Shown here piece after piece: positions 30,611 to 39,115 of a stretch of DNA of 43,391 nt. The stretch covers positions 1-43,391 of the IMG/VR virus record IMGVR_UViG_3300017530_000084, one strand, 5' to 3'. Origin of the DNA: a virus. Below the pieces are notes generated by a model. That model made no database searches and was not told the origin of the DNA. It was given only the letters and a program-made list of their open reading frames with translations. The position numbers and the translations under genes were made by a program. Position 1 is the first letter of the stretch, and each line of letters opens with the position of its first letter.

Positions 30611-32190
30611 TCATCCGTCTCGTCCGGGTGCGCCTTCTTGTACTCCTCCCACTTGGCGGCCATCTCGCGGATGGCGGCGACGTGGGCGGCTGAGTGAGGT
30701 TTCCCACTCGCCATGTGCTTCTTCATTAACGGTCCCATCTTACCCTTCATGAACTGCGGCCAAGTCATCCTTTTTCCATCGGCGTCCATGGACATGCCTC
30801 CACCTTCGATCTCCTCGAGTCCCTCCACGCCCTCGATCTCTTCTGGCGGCGTCCCGCCCTCACCTGCTTTCAGTTGTTCGATGAACTGCTCGCGCGGTTC
30901 GACCACGATCGTCATGTCGTCGAGGTTGATACCTTCCTTGCTGAACCGGCTTATGGCGACCTCCTCCGGCTCAACCACACCGTTCTGGATGTAGATCTGG
31001 TCCGTCTGAGCCACCTGCAGCCTGGTCTGGGCCTGCTCTGATTCTGATAATTGCCACAGCGGCGCGAATTCGAAGCCCATCTCGCCGGGCTCGAATCCCA
31101 AAGGGGCCAGCACTATGTTCAGGAACTGCTGGACCTTGGCCCGGAGGCGGTTCTTCTGAAAGGCGCTGATATTATCGTAGTGGATCCGCAAATCGTTGGC
31201 CCCGGCGTCGCCACCCAGGCGGCCGGTCTGGTTTTGGAAGAACCGCGACTTCGGGATCTCTACGGCGGCCGACACGATGTCGATGAAGATGTTGATCATG
31301 TCCGGCAGACCTGCGATCGGCGTGCCCATCTTGTCCAGCTCCTCGTCCGCGCCGTAGAGGGCGATGTTGTTCGTGGCCATCTCGGCGGCCATGATGCCGA
31401 TGCGCTTGAGAAGCATCGACTCGCCGTCGTCGTTTGAGAGTAACTGCGAGAGATTGGCGATCTTGAGCTTCTTGGTGATGAAGTCCTCGAGGATCGATGC
31501 ACCGGACTGGTTCGCCACCCCGAACTGACGCACGGCCTCGAAGATATTCTCGATCACCGACGCCCCGTAGGTGAAGTTGCGGATGCGCTCAAGCGGTGGC
31601 AGGTAGTTGCCGTCGAACCGGATCACCCGGGTCTCGTGGACGAGTTTGACGTCGGAGCCGTGAACAAACGGGCGATTGACCAGGTAGGTCTCGATCTCGC
31701 CGAAGTTCGGGTCCAGGGGATCAACGTAGAACGTCTGCGGGTAGGCCAGGAAGCGGTCGACGTTGGCGATGAACATGATCGGCTTCTTGATTACGGTCAG
31801 TGGTTCCTCAGGCGCTCCTCCGTCGAACACACCCAGGATCATCACATTGCCGCCGTACAGCCGACCCAGCATGATCGCCTCTTCAAACTTGCCCCGAGCA
31901 TCTATGCGCTCGAGCTCGTCCTCGGCCACCTGGATCCGCTTCGGGTCGTCGTGGCGGAGGATGATCCACTCGCGGGTGGCGTCCTTTGCCGGGATCTCGA
32001 CCGCGCGCCGGGTCACCCACTCGTAACGGTACATGGCCTCGAGAACGAAGCGATCAATCGTGAAGTCCCGAAAGAACGTCGTCCTGGCGATCGGATCTGT
32101 GATAGATCCGAACTTATTGGTCTGGTTGATCCACCTGTCGAGGCGGGCCTTCTTAGCATCTGCTGCAGGTACAATCTTGAGTTTTGTCAT
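30607..32190 (-). CDS. Portal protein (DUF1073-like)
   Basis: A 527-residue portal ring subunit, the DNA entry channel. Seen: 'WVTRRAVEIPAKDATREWI', 'EAIMLGRLYGGNVMILGVFDG', 'FYVDPLDPNFGEIETYLV', 'FFQNQTGRLGGDAGANDLRIHYDNISAFQKNRLRAKVQQFLNIVLAPLG', all conserved in DUF1073 portals. The extra C-terminal segment (about 470-527, 'MTWPQFMKGKMGPLMKKHMAS') is charged and may be a scaffold-binding tail. Start overlaps the large terminase stop. Confidence 0.88.
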   Translation of the reverse strand: MTKLKIVPAADAKKARLDRWINQTNKFGSITDPIARTTFFRDFTIDRFVLEAMYRYEWVTRRAVEIPAKDATREWIILRHDDPKRIQVAEDELERIDARGKFEEAIMLGRLYGGNVMILGVFDGGAPEEPLTVIKKPIMFIANVDRFLAYPQTFYVDPLDPNFGEIETYLVNRPFVHGSDVKLVHETRVIRFDGNYLPPLERIRNFTYGASVIENIFEAVRQFGVANQSGASILEDFITKKLKIANLSQLLSNDDGESMLLKRIGIMAAEMATNNIALYGADEELDKMGTPIAGLPDMINIFIDIVSAAVEIPKSRFFQNQTGRLGGDAGANDLRIHYDNISAFQKNRLRAKVQQFLNIVLAPLGFEPGEMGFEFAPLWQLSESEQAQTRLQVAQTDQIYIQNGVVEPEEVAISRFSKEGINLDDMTIVVEPREQFIEQLKAGEGGTPPEEIEGVEGLEEIEGGGMSMDADGKRMTWPQFMKGKMGPLMKKHMASGKPHSAAHVAAIREMAAKWEEYKKAHPDETDE

Positions 32191-33641
32191 CGTCTCATCG
32201 GTCCTCTCGCGGCCATCACCTCGGTCGTACTCGGCGGTTTCTCGGTCAGGGCCTTGAATGCCCCGGAACCTACGTCGATGGTGTCGTCGTGGACGCCCTC
32301 GGTCACGAAGGCGTCGTGTTCGTCGAAGAACGCCGCGTTCCAGCGGCCTCGTACGATCTTGATGTTACCTGCTTCGGCGTACGCCTGGTAGGGCTCCGCT
32401 CTCGTAAGTTTAGACCCTGTGACCTTGTCCGCCTTTACCATGTATCCGAGCAGCACGTTCTTGCGGTAGTGGTGGATGACGAACTTGCCCGATGACCCCG
32501 GCTCCTGCTCCAACCACACGATCACCCGCTTACCGTCGTCCTTGGCCTTCTCGGCGACCAGCCTCTCCACATGCCCGGACGACACGCGCACGCGCTGCAT
32601 GTCGACGAAGTATATCGTCTTGTGGAGGTCCATCACGGCTAACAGCCCGCAGGTCCAGTCCGGATCGTTCATCAGGTGCTCGGCCATCTTGGTCTTGGAG
32701 CGGGTCCGCTTGGCCTCGGTGCCGGCGAAGTCCCAGTAGCGTACGGCCTTGATCCAGTTCCTGGGGTAGTCATCCACGACCTCGAAGTCCGTGCGCTGGA
32801 ACAAGTTCCCGCCGGTGGCCCGGATCTTCCAGTTGCCGTGCAGCAGACGCTCCCGTGTCACCCGGTCCTGCGCGTAGAGGTTCGACTTGTAGGCGGGATC
32901 CTTCCGGATGAGTGCTGGGTTGTCGTCGAGCTTCCCCTCAATGAACGTGACGGACTTCGGTTCGATGTCGCCTGGGTACTTGTTGGCCCTCATCCAATCC
33001 ATGGCCTGAGACCGGGAGTCGAACCAGTGAATCTCCTCATCGATCTTGATCATCCACCGGATGACTCCGGATCGCTCCGGGATCGCGTAGCCGGTCTCCG
33101 GATCCCACCACCAGGATATGAACTCGGCCACCCAGGAGTCTGCGTCCGGGTTGCAGGTGGCCCGGACGTAGGGACGCACGCCGCAGGTGGAGCGGTTGCG
33201 CGTCAGCATGTAGAAGAACTGCTTCCGCGAGAACTGGGTCAGCTCGTCGTAGCCCAGCATGCAGATCTGGGCGCTATGCCAGTCGAAGACGGTGTCTTCT
33301 AACAGCAGGTGAGCAAACCCGATGCTTGAGCCGGCTGGGAAAGTGAAGTCGAGGTGCGGCTCACCACGGTGATGGGAGCCTAGCAGGGGGTACATACCTA
33401 TCGCCTCGTCCCAGATGCCGCCCTCGTTGGTGATCTGAGTCATCTTGCGTCGGAAGATGACGGCGCCGAACCCCTTCACGTTGATGTGGCGCAGGGGTTC
33501 AAGCAGGAGGCCTACGCTCTTTCCCGAGCCCGCGTGCCCGCCGTAGATGACGATGTCAGCCGGGCACGCCAGGAACGCCTCCTGTGGCCCCGGCTGCGGC
33601 CTCAACTCGATGGTCTCGATGATTTCGGCCGGCGCTGCCAT
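32187..33641 (-). CDS. terL: Terminase large subunit
   Basis: A 484-residue DNA-packaging motor with ATPase and nuclease. Walker A 'GGHAGSGKS' at residues 34-42, Walker B region 'QICMLGYDEL', C-motif-like 'RATCNPDADSWVAEFI', nuclease segments 'YWDFAGTEAKRT', 'VIVWLEQEPGSSGK' and 'FDEHDAFVTEGVHDDTIDVGSGAF', giving the acidic metal-binding residues. Follows the small subunit after 44 bases. Confidence 0.92.
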   Translation of the reverse strand: MAAPAEIIETIELRPQPGPQEAFLACPADIVIYGGHAGSGKSVGLLLEPLRHINVKGFGAVIFRRKMTQITNEGGIWDEAIGMYPLLGSHHRGEPHLDFTFPAGSSIGFAHLLLEDTVFDWHSAQICMLGYDELTQFSRKQFFYMLTRNRSTCGVRPYVRATCNPDADSWVAEFISWWWDPETGYAIPERSGVIRWMIKIDEEIHWFDSRSQAMDWMRANKYPGDIEPKSVTFIEGKLDDNPALIRKDPAYKSNLYAQDRVTRERLLHGNWKIRATGGNLFQRTDFEVVDDYPRNWIKAVRYWDFAGTEAKRTRSKTKMAEHLMNDPDWTCGLLAVMDLHKTIYFVDMQRVRVSSGHVERLVAEKAKDDGKRVIVWLEQEPGSSGKFVIHHYRKNVLLGYMVKADKVTGSKLTRAEPYQAYAEAGNIKIVRGRWNAAFFDEHDAFVTEGVHDDTIDVGSGAFKALTEKPPSTTEVMAARGPMRR

Positions 33642-33684
33642 AGGGTGATTATACGCTGTCAGCAGAGGTCGCTGTATTCCTCCG

Positions 33685-34248
33685 CTAGTCTCGTTTGTTG
33701 TCGGGCAGGTAGATCATGACCTGCACCGGTTTCCCGTCCGCGCCCGTGATCTCGTGGCGCTCCCTCCGTCGCCATCGGTCCGAGCAGCGGCGCTCGAGGA
33801 ACGTCATCGCAGCCTGCCAGTTTTTGCCGAAGGCACTCTTAACCGTCAATACCGCGGCGATCTCGGCCCCCGCCTCCGCCTTTTTAATGGCCTCTAGGAA
33901 CTCTAAATAGATGAGTTCGGTCTTCTTGGGCTTCTCGGTTTTACCGGTCTCGGTCTCGATCTTTACGAGCCGCAGGAGCTCCTCCTCCCCGCGCTTGAGC
34001 CATGAGTAGAACGTGCTCTCGGGCAGTCCGACGTAGGCACACGCGGTGGTGTAGTAGTTCCCGACCGCGATAACGGTCACGAGGTCCTGCTGGAGCTCGG
34101 GGGTAAGGGTGGTCAGCCGGCCGGTGCGTTGTCTGGGGGGTTCCAGATTCTTTTCTGCGATCTTCAACCAGCCCGGTGCCCTCCTCCTGATCTTGCGTCC
34201 GGTCTTCTTGCTGATCTTTGGTTTTGTCCTTCGTCTCTTGATGGTCAT
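33685..34248 (-). CDS. terS: Terminase small subunit
   Basis: A 187-residue DNA-recognition subunit. After a very basic N terminus there is an HTH-like region ('VIAVGNYYTTACAYVGLPESTFYSWLKRGEEE') and a C-terminal oligomerisation part ending 'HEITGADGKPVQVMIYLPDN', a frequent tail in terminase small subunits. The ATG at 34248 follows AAGGAGACC, two bases after the previous TAA; an upstream ATG is inside the ATPase gene. Confidence 0.82.
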   Translation of the reverse strand: MTIKRRRTKPKISKKTGRKIRRRAPGWLKIAEKNLEPPRQRTGRLTTLTPELQQDLVTVIAVGNYYTTACAYVGLPESTFYSWLKRGEEELLRLVKIETETGKTEKPKKTELIYLEFLEAIKKAEAGAEIAAVLTVKSAFGKNWQAAMTFLERRCSDRWRRRERHEITGADGKPVQVMIYLPDNKRD

Positions 34249-34249
34249 G

Positions 34250-35386
34250 TTAGGTCTCCTTCGAAGGCAGAATACCAAACTTCATGGCTTTTTCACGCTC
34301 CAGCGACGGCCCTACGTACAGGAACCCCATCGTGAGTCGATTGCTCGAAGCATTGTTTTTAGTGAATGAAGGTATTGTTGAGGACTTACTTGGAGAAAGT
34401 ACGCGCGATGATTTGCGTATGATTTTCCACAGATGCGATCTAGCTCGATGACTGATCATCGCTGGGTGAGACGTGGTGGATATAAATCGTCGTCCTGTCG
34501 CCGCATAGAGCGCCGCGACGTACTCACTCAACGCATTACCGACTCCGACTCCCTGAAAATCAGGCAATGTGACGGTGCGGTGTTCCCGCCATGCTGGTTT
34601 TTTATTCGGGAATGACATGACAGCTGAAAAAGCGGCAGGTTCGCCGTCGATCGTAACCAGAAAACACCGGGCAGATATTGCAAGACTGGTATTCAGATAG
34701 TGATGTCGTCGAAAAACTCTCCATATGGCTTTATCAACTCGTTGAATGTGAAGCCTAATTTTTGGCCTTCCTCGAAGACGCCTCCATTTTAATGCGTGAA
34801 CTCCGGTGTCATAGACCCAATCCGGATCAAGCCATCGAGTGACATCGTGGTGACAAGTGACCGCGATTAGCTTCTTTTTCCCACGACGAATCGCCTTCGC
34901 CACTGCCGCGCTGCTTATCTTCGCCACGGTACGATCCACGACGCTTGTAAACTCATCTATGACGATGAGATCACCCGACTCACACATGGCGCGGGCGATA
35001 GTCGCGCGGAATTTTTCGCCGTTGCTTAATACCGAAAATGGTCGCAACCAGTTCGGAGGACTACCAAAGCCGACGCTTGACAACGCCATCACTATTTCCT
35101 TGATGCCGAGATTTGGCTGAAAAGCATCGATTATCGATTTGTTTGGCGGCCAATCAAACTCACTGATTAAATCATCGCCAAATAGTTCACGCGCGATCGA
35201 TGATTTCCCGCTGCCTGATGGCCCGACAATAAGACCTATGTTCCAGGGTTTTTCGTCCAGCGGAAGATCAACATCATAATTTTCCTCACTTGTTTTTTCC
35301 TTTTTCAAATCGAAAATACCGCGCAGTTGCGCGACTCGTGAGCTCTCTATGATCTTGATTTTATTTACGATATGAGCGCGTGGCAT
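34250..35386 (-). CDS. ABC-type ATPase fused to a GNAT acyltransferase domain
   Basis: A 378-residue fusion. Residues 1-205 are an ABC-type ATPase without membrane parts: Walker A 'GPSGSGKS' (55-62), signature 'LSNGEKFRA' (119-127), Walker B 'LIVIDE' (140-145), H-loop His179/180. Residues about 215-378 are GNAT-like, with acyl-CoA loop 'FQGVGVGNAL' (277-286) after 'HRTVTLPD', then 'STTSHPAMISHR'. This matches the family annotated as ABC ATPase fused to a predicted acetyltransferase (COG2401). It is AT-richer than the terminase genes. With the ParB-fold gene upstream it may modify DNA bases or load on DNA; activity is unknown. Confidence 0.78.
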   Translation of the reverse strand: MPRAHIVNKIKIIESSRVAQLRGIFDLKKEKTSEENYDVDLPLDEKPWNIGLIVGPSGSGKSSIARELFGDDLISEFDWPPNKSIIDAFQPNLGIKEIVMALSSVGFGSPPNWLRPFSVLSNGEKFRATIARAMCESGDLIVIDEFTSVVDRTVAKISSAAVAKAIRRGKKKLIAVTCHHDVTRWLDPDWVYDTGVHALKWRRLRGRPKIRLHIQRVDKAIWRVFRRHHYLNTSLAISARCFLVTIDGEPAAFSAVMSFPNKKPAWREHRTVTLPDFQGVGVGNALSEYVAALYAATGRRFISTTSHPAMISHRARSHLWKIIRKSSRVLSPSKSSTIPSFTKNNASSNRLTMGFLYVGPSLEREKAMKFGILPSKET

Positions 35387-35407
35387 TCGATCCCTTCCTT
35401 GTTTAGC

Positions 35408-35728
35408 TTATCCAAGCGTTGCCAACATCTGGTTCTCTTCCCCAACACTTAGATCCACGTATATGACTGGGATCTTGTCCTCGCCGCGCTCGATCGCGAG
35501 GGCCACGCGGAGGTGGCCGTCGATGATCAGGCCGGTGGTGCGGTTGACGATGATCTGCTGGACCCAGCCAACCTTGTCGAGCACAGTCGTCAGAGCCTCG
35601 CGCTGGTACTTTGGATGAACCCGCCAGTTTCGAGGATTAGCAACCAGCTTCTCGGGGTCCACCTGGCGGGTGCTGACGATCCGGTTCCGCCAGCCTTTTT
35701 TGCTCTTCTTCGGTCTCTTAGCCACCAT
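35408..35728 (-). CDS. ParB/Srx-fold nuclease-like protein, short
   Basis: A 106-residue ParB N-terminal-domain protein. Seen: 'DPEKLVANPRNWRVHPKYQREALTTVLDKVGWVQQIIVNRTTGLIIDGHLRVALAIERGEDKIPVIYVDLS', including the 'IDGHLR' box. In many relatives the protein goes on past 'LATLDP' into another domain; here it stops at 'MLATLG'. The ATG at 35728 overlaps the previous gene by 11 bases. The partner ATPase-GNAT gene begins 22 bases later. It could bind CTP/ATP or nick DNA, but no catalytic claim can be made. Confidence 0.78.
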   Translation of the reverse strand: MVAKRPKKSKKGWRNRIVSTRQVDPEKLVANPRNWRVHPKYQREALTTVLDKVGWVQQIIVNRTTGLIIDGHLRVALAIERGEDKIPVIYVDLSVGEENQMLATLG

Positions 35729-35909
35729 CACCCACCCCAGCGGCCCGCTTCTCGCGCTGAGTCGGCACGTACCCCAGCGGCAGGCCGCAGGTTGGGCAGA
35801 AATTGAACGTCTGCGTCGGTCGCAGTACGCTGCTCTGGAGGACGATGATGACGGGTCCGGAGCCACCGGACACGTGAGCGTAGCCGACGATGTGGTTGCA
35901 CATGATCAT
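35718..35909 (-). CDS. Small zinc-finger-like protein
   Basis: A 63-residue protein with a 'FCPTCGLPLGY' zinc-ribbon half at residues 37-47 and an N-terminal beta segment ('PVIIVLQSSVLRPTQTFN') that carries Cys4. The start overlaps the previous stop (ATGA) and the end overlaps the ParB-fold start, so it is cotranslated with the possible modification module. A similar CPxCG pattern occurs in many small phage proteins. No specific role. Confidence 0.6.
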   Translation of the reverse strand: MIMCNHIVGYAHVSGGSGPVIIVLQSSVLRPTQTFNFCPTCGLPLGYVPTQREKRAAGVGDGG

Positions 35910-36079
35910 GTTTTGGTCTCCTGGTCCTGATCGTTGTCCGAGAACTTGGCCAGCACTTCGACCGGCATGTTCGCTGACAGGTCGACGTAGGTGGCCAGCA
36001 CCTTCTCCTCGCCGTGATTCTCGGTCTTCGGGTTGACGTTGGTCATGTACATCATTGTTCTGCTGATCTCTAGATTCAT
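35906..36079 (-). CDS. Small acidic protein
   Basis: A 57-residue acidic protein ('TENHGEEKVLATYVDLSANMPVEVL', 'FSDNDQDQETKT'). The ATG at 36079 follows CGAGGAG; the longer upstream frame covers a repeat-like TGATGGTT stretch and is less likely. Nothing recognisable. Confidence 0.5.
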   Translation of the reverse strand: MNLEISRTMMYMTNVNPKTENHGEEKVLATYVDLSANMPVEVLAKFSDNDQDQETKT

Positions 36080-36148
36080 GGTTTGTTCTCCTCGGTCGTT
36101 GGTTGATGGTTGATGGTTCAGGTACATCGTACCGGTATCATGTCCTTG

Positions 36149-36307
36149 TTACTGTTGGTGTCGGCTGGGACGGATTACACGTTCAAAGTTACCCGGCTGC
36201 GCTTTGACCCTTCCGCCGTGGCTGTAGAACCGGGGGACCGCGGTGGTGGGCATCAGACCCATTGCATACCTACCGACGGGGTATTCGGAGTACAGCCGCC
36301 CCCTCAA
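36149..36307 (-). CDS. Small basic protein, TTG start
   Basis: A 52-residue frame starting at a TTG that overlaps the previous TGA, with GGGG eight bases upstream. It reads a Tyr/Arg-rich sequence ('RLYSEYPVGRYAMGLMPT', 'VPRFYSHGGRVKAQPG'). Otherwise this 220-base interval would be empty, unusual in this compact operon. An ATG inside (36262) would give 37 residues. The gap after it (36080-36148) holds only a short TTGATGG repeat and an inverted repeat GGTAC-GAT-GTACC. Confidence 0.42.
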   Translation of the reverse strand: MRGRLYSEYPVGRYAMGLMPTTAVPRFYSHGGRVKAQPGNFERVIRPSRHQQ

Positions 36308-36582
36308 GATTTATTCCCCTGCTGTTTGTATGGCTTTTTAGGTCCCGTCACTCGTCGCTGTTTTAGCGCGTTTTTTGATAGGCATGTCACCTTCACCCCG
36401 TCGCTGCTCCATGTGGCGTCGATCAACGTGGATGTCGCGCAGAGCTTGGTCTTGAGGAGCATCTTTGCGATTTTTATGTCGCGGTCGATATCGCCCCTCT
36501 CCGTGGCCGCCATCCACGTCAGTGTAATTGACATGGCCCATAAGATCCCGATCAGCGCGTTGCGGATATGTCTCTCGTTCAT
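36304..36582 (-). CDS. Hypothetical protein with N-terminal membrane anchor
   Basis: A 92-residue protein with a hydrophobic segment near the N terminus (residues 8-25, 'NALIGILWAMSITLTWMAA'), which could be a signal anchor, then a soluble basic domain with two Cys that could form a disulphide outside. GGAG precedes the ATG. Function unknown; AT-richer than neighbours. Confidence 0.55.
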   Translation of the reverse strand: MNERHIRNALIGILWAMSITLTWMAATERGDIDRDIKIAKMLLKTKLCATSTLIDATWSSDGVKVTCLSKNALKQRRVTGPKKPYKQQGNKS

Positions 36583-36585
36583 TAT

Positions 36586-37026
36586 TTACTCCTGTTTGGT
36601 TAAAATCAGCATTTTCTCTGCCTTATCGAGTAGCCTGGATCCGTCTGGCAAGAGCATGTGAGGCATGAAAACAGCATCGAATGTCATCAGGCCAGCCTCA
36701 ACGGCCGTGACTTGCGCCTTGATCCAATCGCGCAGGATGGAGCAGACGGCAATTTTACCCTGCGCCAACGCCTTTTCTGACCACTCCTCCTTGTTAAATT
36801 TCCGCTGGTGGTTCCAGGGGTTTTCTTTGAGAAAGGCGGCTGCATATCCTCGCCAGGAAACCCGGAGGTCGACCATCCGATCCCTCCATTTGAAGTGCAG
36901 ACGAATCTCTCCTAACTCAATATCCTGCATGTGTCCGAATTGTGCACAGCCGAATTTCATGAGAATTTTTTCGACCTCTAACAACGCTTTATCGCCGCTG
37001 GTTGCTGACTGGTAAGGTATAGTCAC
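36586..37026 (-). CDS. Conserved-type phage protein near resolvase, GTG start
   Basis: A 146-residue soluble protein ('SATSGDKALLEVEKILMKFGCAQFG', 'LHFKWRDRMVDLRVSWRGYAAAFLKENPW', 'TFDAVFMPHMLLPDGSRLLDKA'). The GTG start is chosen because it sits two bases after the resolvase stop with GTGGGGG upstream, while the longer ATG frame overlaps the resolvase by 58 bases. This family occurs in many phages near recombination genes; function unknown. Confidence 0.62.
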   Translation of the reverse strand: MTIPYQSATSGDKALLEVEKILMKFGCAQFGHMQDIELGEIRLHFKWRDRMVDLRVSWRGYAAAFLKENPWNHQRKFNKEEWSEKALAQGKIAVCSILRDWIKAQVTAVEAGLMTFDAVFMPHMLLPDGSRLLDKAEKMLILTKQE

Positions 37027-37028
37027 TG

Positions 37029-37580
37029 TTATGCCCCCACGCTGGACCGTCTCGCGGCGGTCGCCAGGAGCTGTTCTCGCTGCCATAAGAGCCTACCGTA
37101 TTCGGCGATCAGCAGGGCCTCGGCCCGGTTGTGGTGCCTCTTGGCGTCGAGGTTTATGGTCGGCCACATCTGCCTCGCGACCGTGATCGAGTAGTCCTTG
37201 TCCTTGGTCAGGCCGAACCCGCGCTTCCATTCGCCGGGCCTGACCGTCGTCACGTCGATCCCGATCATCTCGAGCATGGCCAGCAGACCCCCGTAGGTCT
37301 GGAACAGCGAGCACGTACCCATCATGTTCCCCCCCGGCACCGAGAACGGCGCCTCGATGCAGGCACGCCACTCGTGGTTCAGGTAATTCACGAGCCGGTC
37401 CGTCAGTTGGTCGACCGTGGGCCTGACATCGAACTCCCTCTTGATGGTGGTGCTCGTGAGAGTCCTACGGCGGGTGATGACATCTATCACCGCGATCGCG
37501 CGGCTGTCCTGGTCGATGACGCCGACCGCGCCGGTCAGTCCAGGGTCCACCCCAATGAAGATGGTCAGGTCAGTGGGCAT
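37029..37580 (-). CDS. RuvC-like Holliday junction resolvase
   Basis: A 183-residue resolvase that would cut branched DNA before packaging. RNase-H-fold markers: 'IGVDPGLTGAVGVID' with Asp12, 'ACIEAPFS' with Glu76, 'GGLLAMLEMIGIDVTTVRPGEWKRGFGL', and C-terminal 'HHNRAEALLIAEYG' with Glu154 where cellular RuvC has Asp. That replacement is common in phage forms. Overlaps the upstream gene by 11 bases. Confidence 0.83.
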   Translation of the reverse strand: MPTDLTIFIGVDPGLTGAVGVIDQDSRAIAVIDVITRRRTLTSTTIKREFDVRPTVDQLTDRLVNYLNHEWRACIEAPFSVPGGNMMGTCSLFQTYGGLLAMLEMIGIDVTTVRPGEWKRGFGLTKDKDYSITVARQMWPTINLDAKRHHNRAEALLIAEYGRLLWQREQLLATAARRSSVGA

Positions 37581-38406
37581 ATCTAAGATCCTGTACGAGA
37601 GCGCGGACCCTCTGGACCCACCTCAGCCTGTAGTCGCTGTCGGGCGATATCTGCCCATTTGCGATGAGCTGCATCATCAGTTGCTGCACGGTGGTGGCCT
37701 GGCCGTCGTTGATGCCGTTGAACTGGACCCTGCTATCGATGGGGCACAGAAATCTGATGCTCTCTAATGGTTCTTGACACGAGAGGATGGGCGTCATCGG
37801 GTCCACCGCCTGGACTACGATCTCATACTCGGCGTGCGGGTAGTCCTTCTTGACCGGCTCGGCACCGTCGACGTTCCGCAGGTGGACGAGCGAGCATACC
37901 CACTGTGTCCACATCGTGTGGAACTGGTTGGAGAGGATCAGGTAGACGCGCAGCAATGCGGGCCGTATCTCACCGTGCATCTTAAGTTCGTATATATGGG
38001 CCGCGAGATCGTGGCCGGGGTCGGCCTGGAGTTCAGGCTCGCCGAACGCGCTGAGGTTGAGCGGACGCGCCGTCATGGCCTGCCTCGTGAGTTCGGAGGC
38101 AGCCCAGGCTGATAAGAAGTTCAGGGACAGGATGGCCAGCCCGTTGATCGGTGCGAAGCTTGGGTTTAACCCGAGCACATCGCGGATCTCTGTGCTGAGA
38201 TCGGTGAACCGGAGGATGTATAAGATCTCCTTGTGGGTGACGCGGCCAGTGTATTCCCCGGTCTTCGGGTTCCACTCCCTGAGTTTAAGCACGTCCCCGG
38301 TTTTGTAGCCGCGATCGTCCCTGCGTATCTCGATCGACTTTCGGCCGCTATCGATATCGTCGTAGAACTCGGGCCAGGTCTTGAGGTCGTGCACCGTGAT
38401 GGTCAT
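37570..38406 (-). CDS. DUF3850 (ASCH-like) domain protein with extra C terminus
   Basis: A 278-residue protein. The first ~75 residues are a DUF3850/ASCH-like domain ('VHDLKTWPEFYDDIDSGRKSIEIRRDDRGYKTGDVLKLREWNPKTGEYTGR'), a fold thought to bind RNA or modified nucleotides. The remaining 200 residues are helical and unlike other DUF3850 proteins known to me, which are usually about 80-100 aa. It may be a fusion. GGAGAACC precedes the ATG. Confidence 0.68.
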   Translation of the reverse strand: MTITVHDLKTWPEFYDDIDSGRKSIEIRRDDRGYKTGDVLKLREWNPKTGEYTGRVTHKEILYILRFTDLSTEIRDVLGLNPSFAPINGLAILSLNFLSAWAASELTRQAMTARPLNLSAFGEPELQADPGHDLAAHIYELKMHGEIRPALLRVYLILSNQFHTMWTQWVCSLVHLRNVDGAEPVKKDYPHAEYEIVVQAVDPMTPILSCQEPLESIRFLCPIDSRVQFNGINDGQATTVQQLMMQLIANGQISPDSDYRLRWVQRVRALVQDLRYAH

Positions 38407-38750
38407 GTGGTTCTCCTCACCCTTATCGGGCGGTTAATGCCCGCGTGTTCCCAGATGCTGTATCCGATCAGCCGGCAGACCTCGTCGAGGTGGTGTACCT
38501 GCTGTCCGAACCTCAGCTCCCAGGTCTCCACGCCCATCCCTGAGTCGATGCCCAGGTTGCCGGTGTGCATCAGGGCGTCTAGCGGAATCACGAGCCAGTC
38601 GTTGGCCTTCATGCTCATCCCATGCAGGCCGACTATGTCGGTCATCGATCCGCCTTTCGCGTGATGTAGTTGCGGTTCAGGCCGACCAGTGATCAGACAC
38701 CTCAGCTGCCCGACGCGGTTCCAATGTCTACGGATCTCAGCCGTCGGCAT
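38403..38750 (-). CDS. HNH-like / DUF968-type protein
   Basis: A 115-residue protein with 'LRCLITGRPEPQLHHAKGGSM' and 'MKANDWLVIPLDALMHTGNLGID', which is the C-x-x-x-G ... HH ... PL...H pattern of phage HNH-fold proteins (DUF968 / NinG-like neighbourhood). It could be a structure-specific nuclease helping the RuvC-type resolvase. Only part of the zinc site is evident, so catalysis is uncertain. Confidence 0.65.
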   Translation of the reverse strand: MPTAEIRRHWNRVGQLRCLITGRPEPQLHHAKGGSMTDIVGLHGMSMKANDWLVIPLDALMHTGNLGIDSGMGVETWELRFGQQVHHLDEVCRLIGYSIWEHAGINRPIRVRRTT

Positions 38751-39115
38751 CAGGCCCGCTCCCCATGGATCTTTTCCAGCGCCGAATCCTCACCCCTGGT
38801 CAGCTGCCGCGGTTTGTCGCCGAACTTCTGGGTGATGGAGTCGATGAACCGCTGCTCCCAAGGTGTCAGGCGATAATTGATCTCCAACAGCCGGCTGAAC
38901 AGATGCAGTTGCCTGGCCCGTTTGGGGTCCTTCTCCGCGTCGTAGTTCCTGAACTGGTCGGCCTTTGGGCAGGTAGCCCAGTGAGGGGTGCCGTCCGGTT
39001 CCACTAGCATGTTCTTGCCGGCTGGGGTCTTTATCCAGTACGTCATAGCCTGGCAACCCCGACAACGGCTGGGATCGGTCCCCTCTGGTATGTCGTACCT
39101 GACAGTATTACCCAT
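38750..39115 (-). CDS. Zinc-finger-like phage protein
   Basis: A 121-residue protein with an N-terminal zinc-ribbon-like region: 'CRGCQAMTYWIKTPAGKNM' and 'DGTPHWATCPKADQFR', a widespread phage pattern CxxC...H...C. The C-terminal half is helical ('LTPWEQRFIDSITQKFG'). Commonly found in replication regions of phages; role unknown. Confidence 0.65.
   Translation of the reverse strand: MGNTVRYDIPEGTDPSRCRGCQAMTYWIKTPAGKNMLVEPDGTPHWATCPKADQFRNYDAEKDPKRARQLHLFSRLLEINYRLTPWEQRFIDSITQKFGDKPRQLTRGEDSALEKIHGERA

Noticed and set aside
36110-36661. A 183-codon plus-strand ORF covering the 36.1-36.6 kb interval
   Set aside because: It runs against the operon and overlaps better supported minus-strand frames with RBS or coupled starts.
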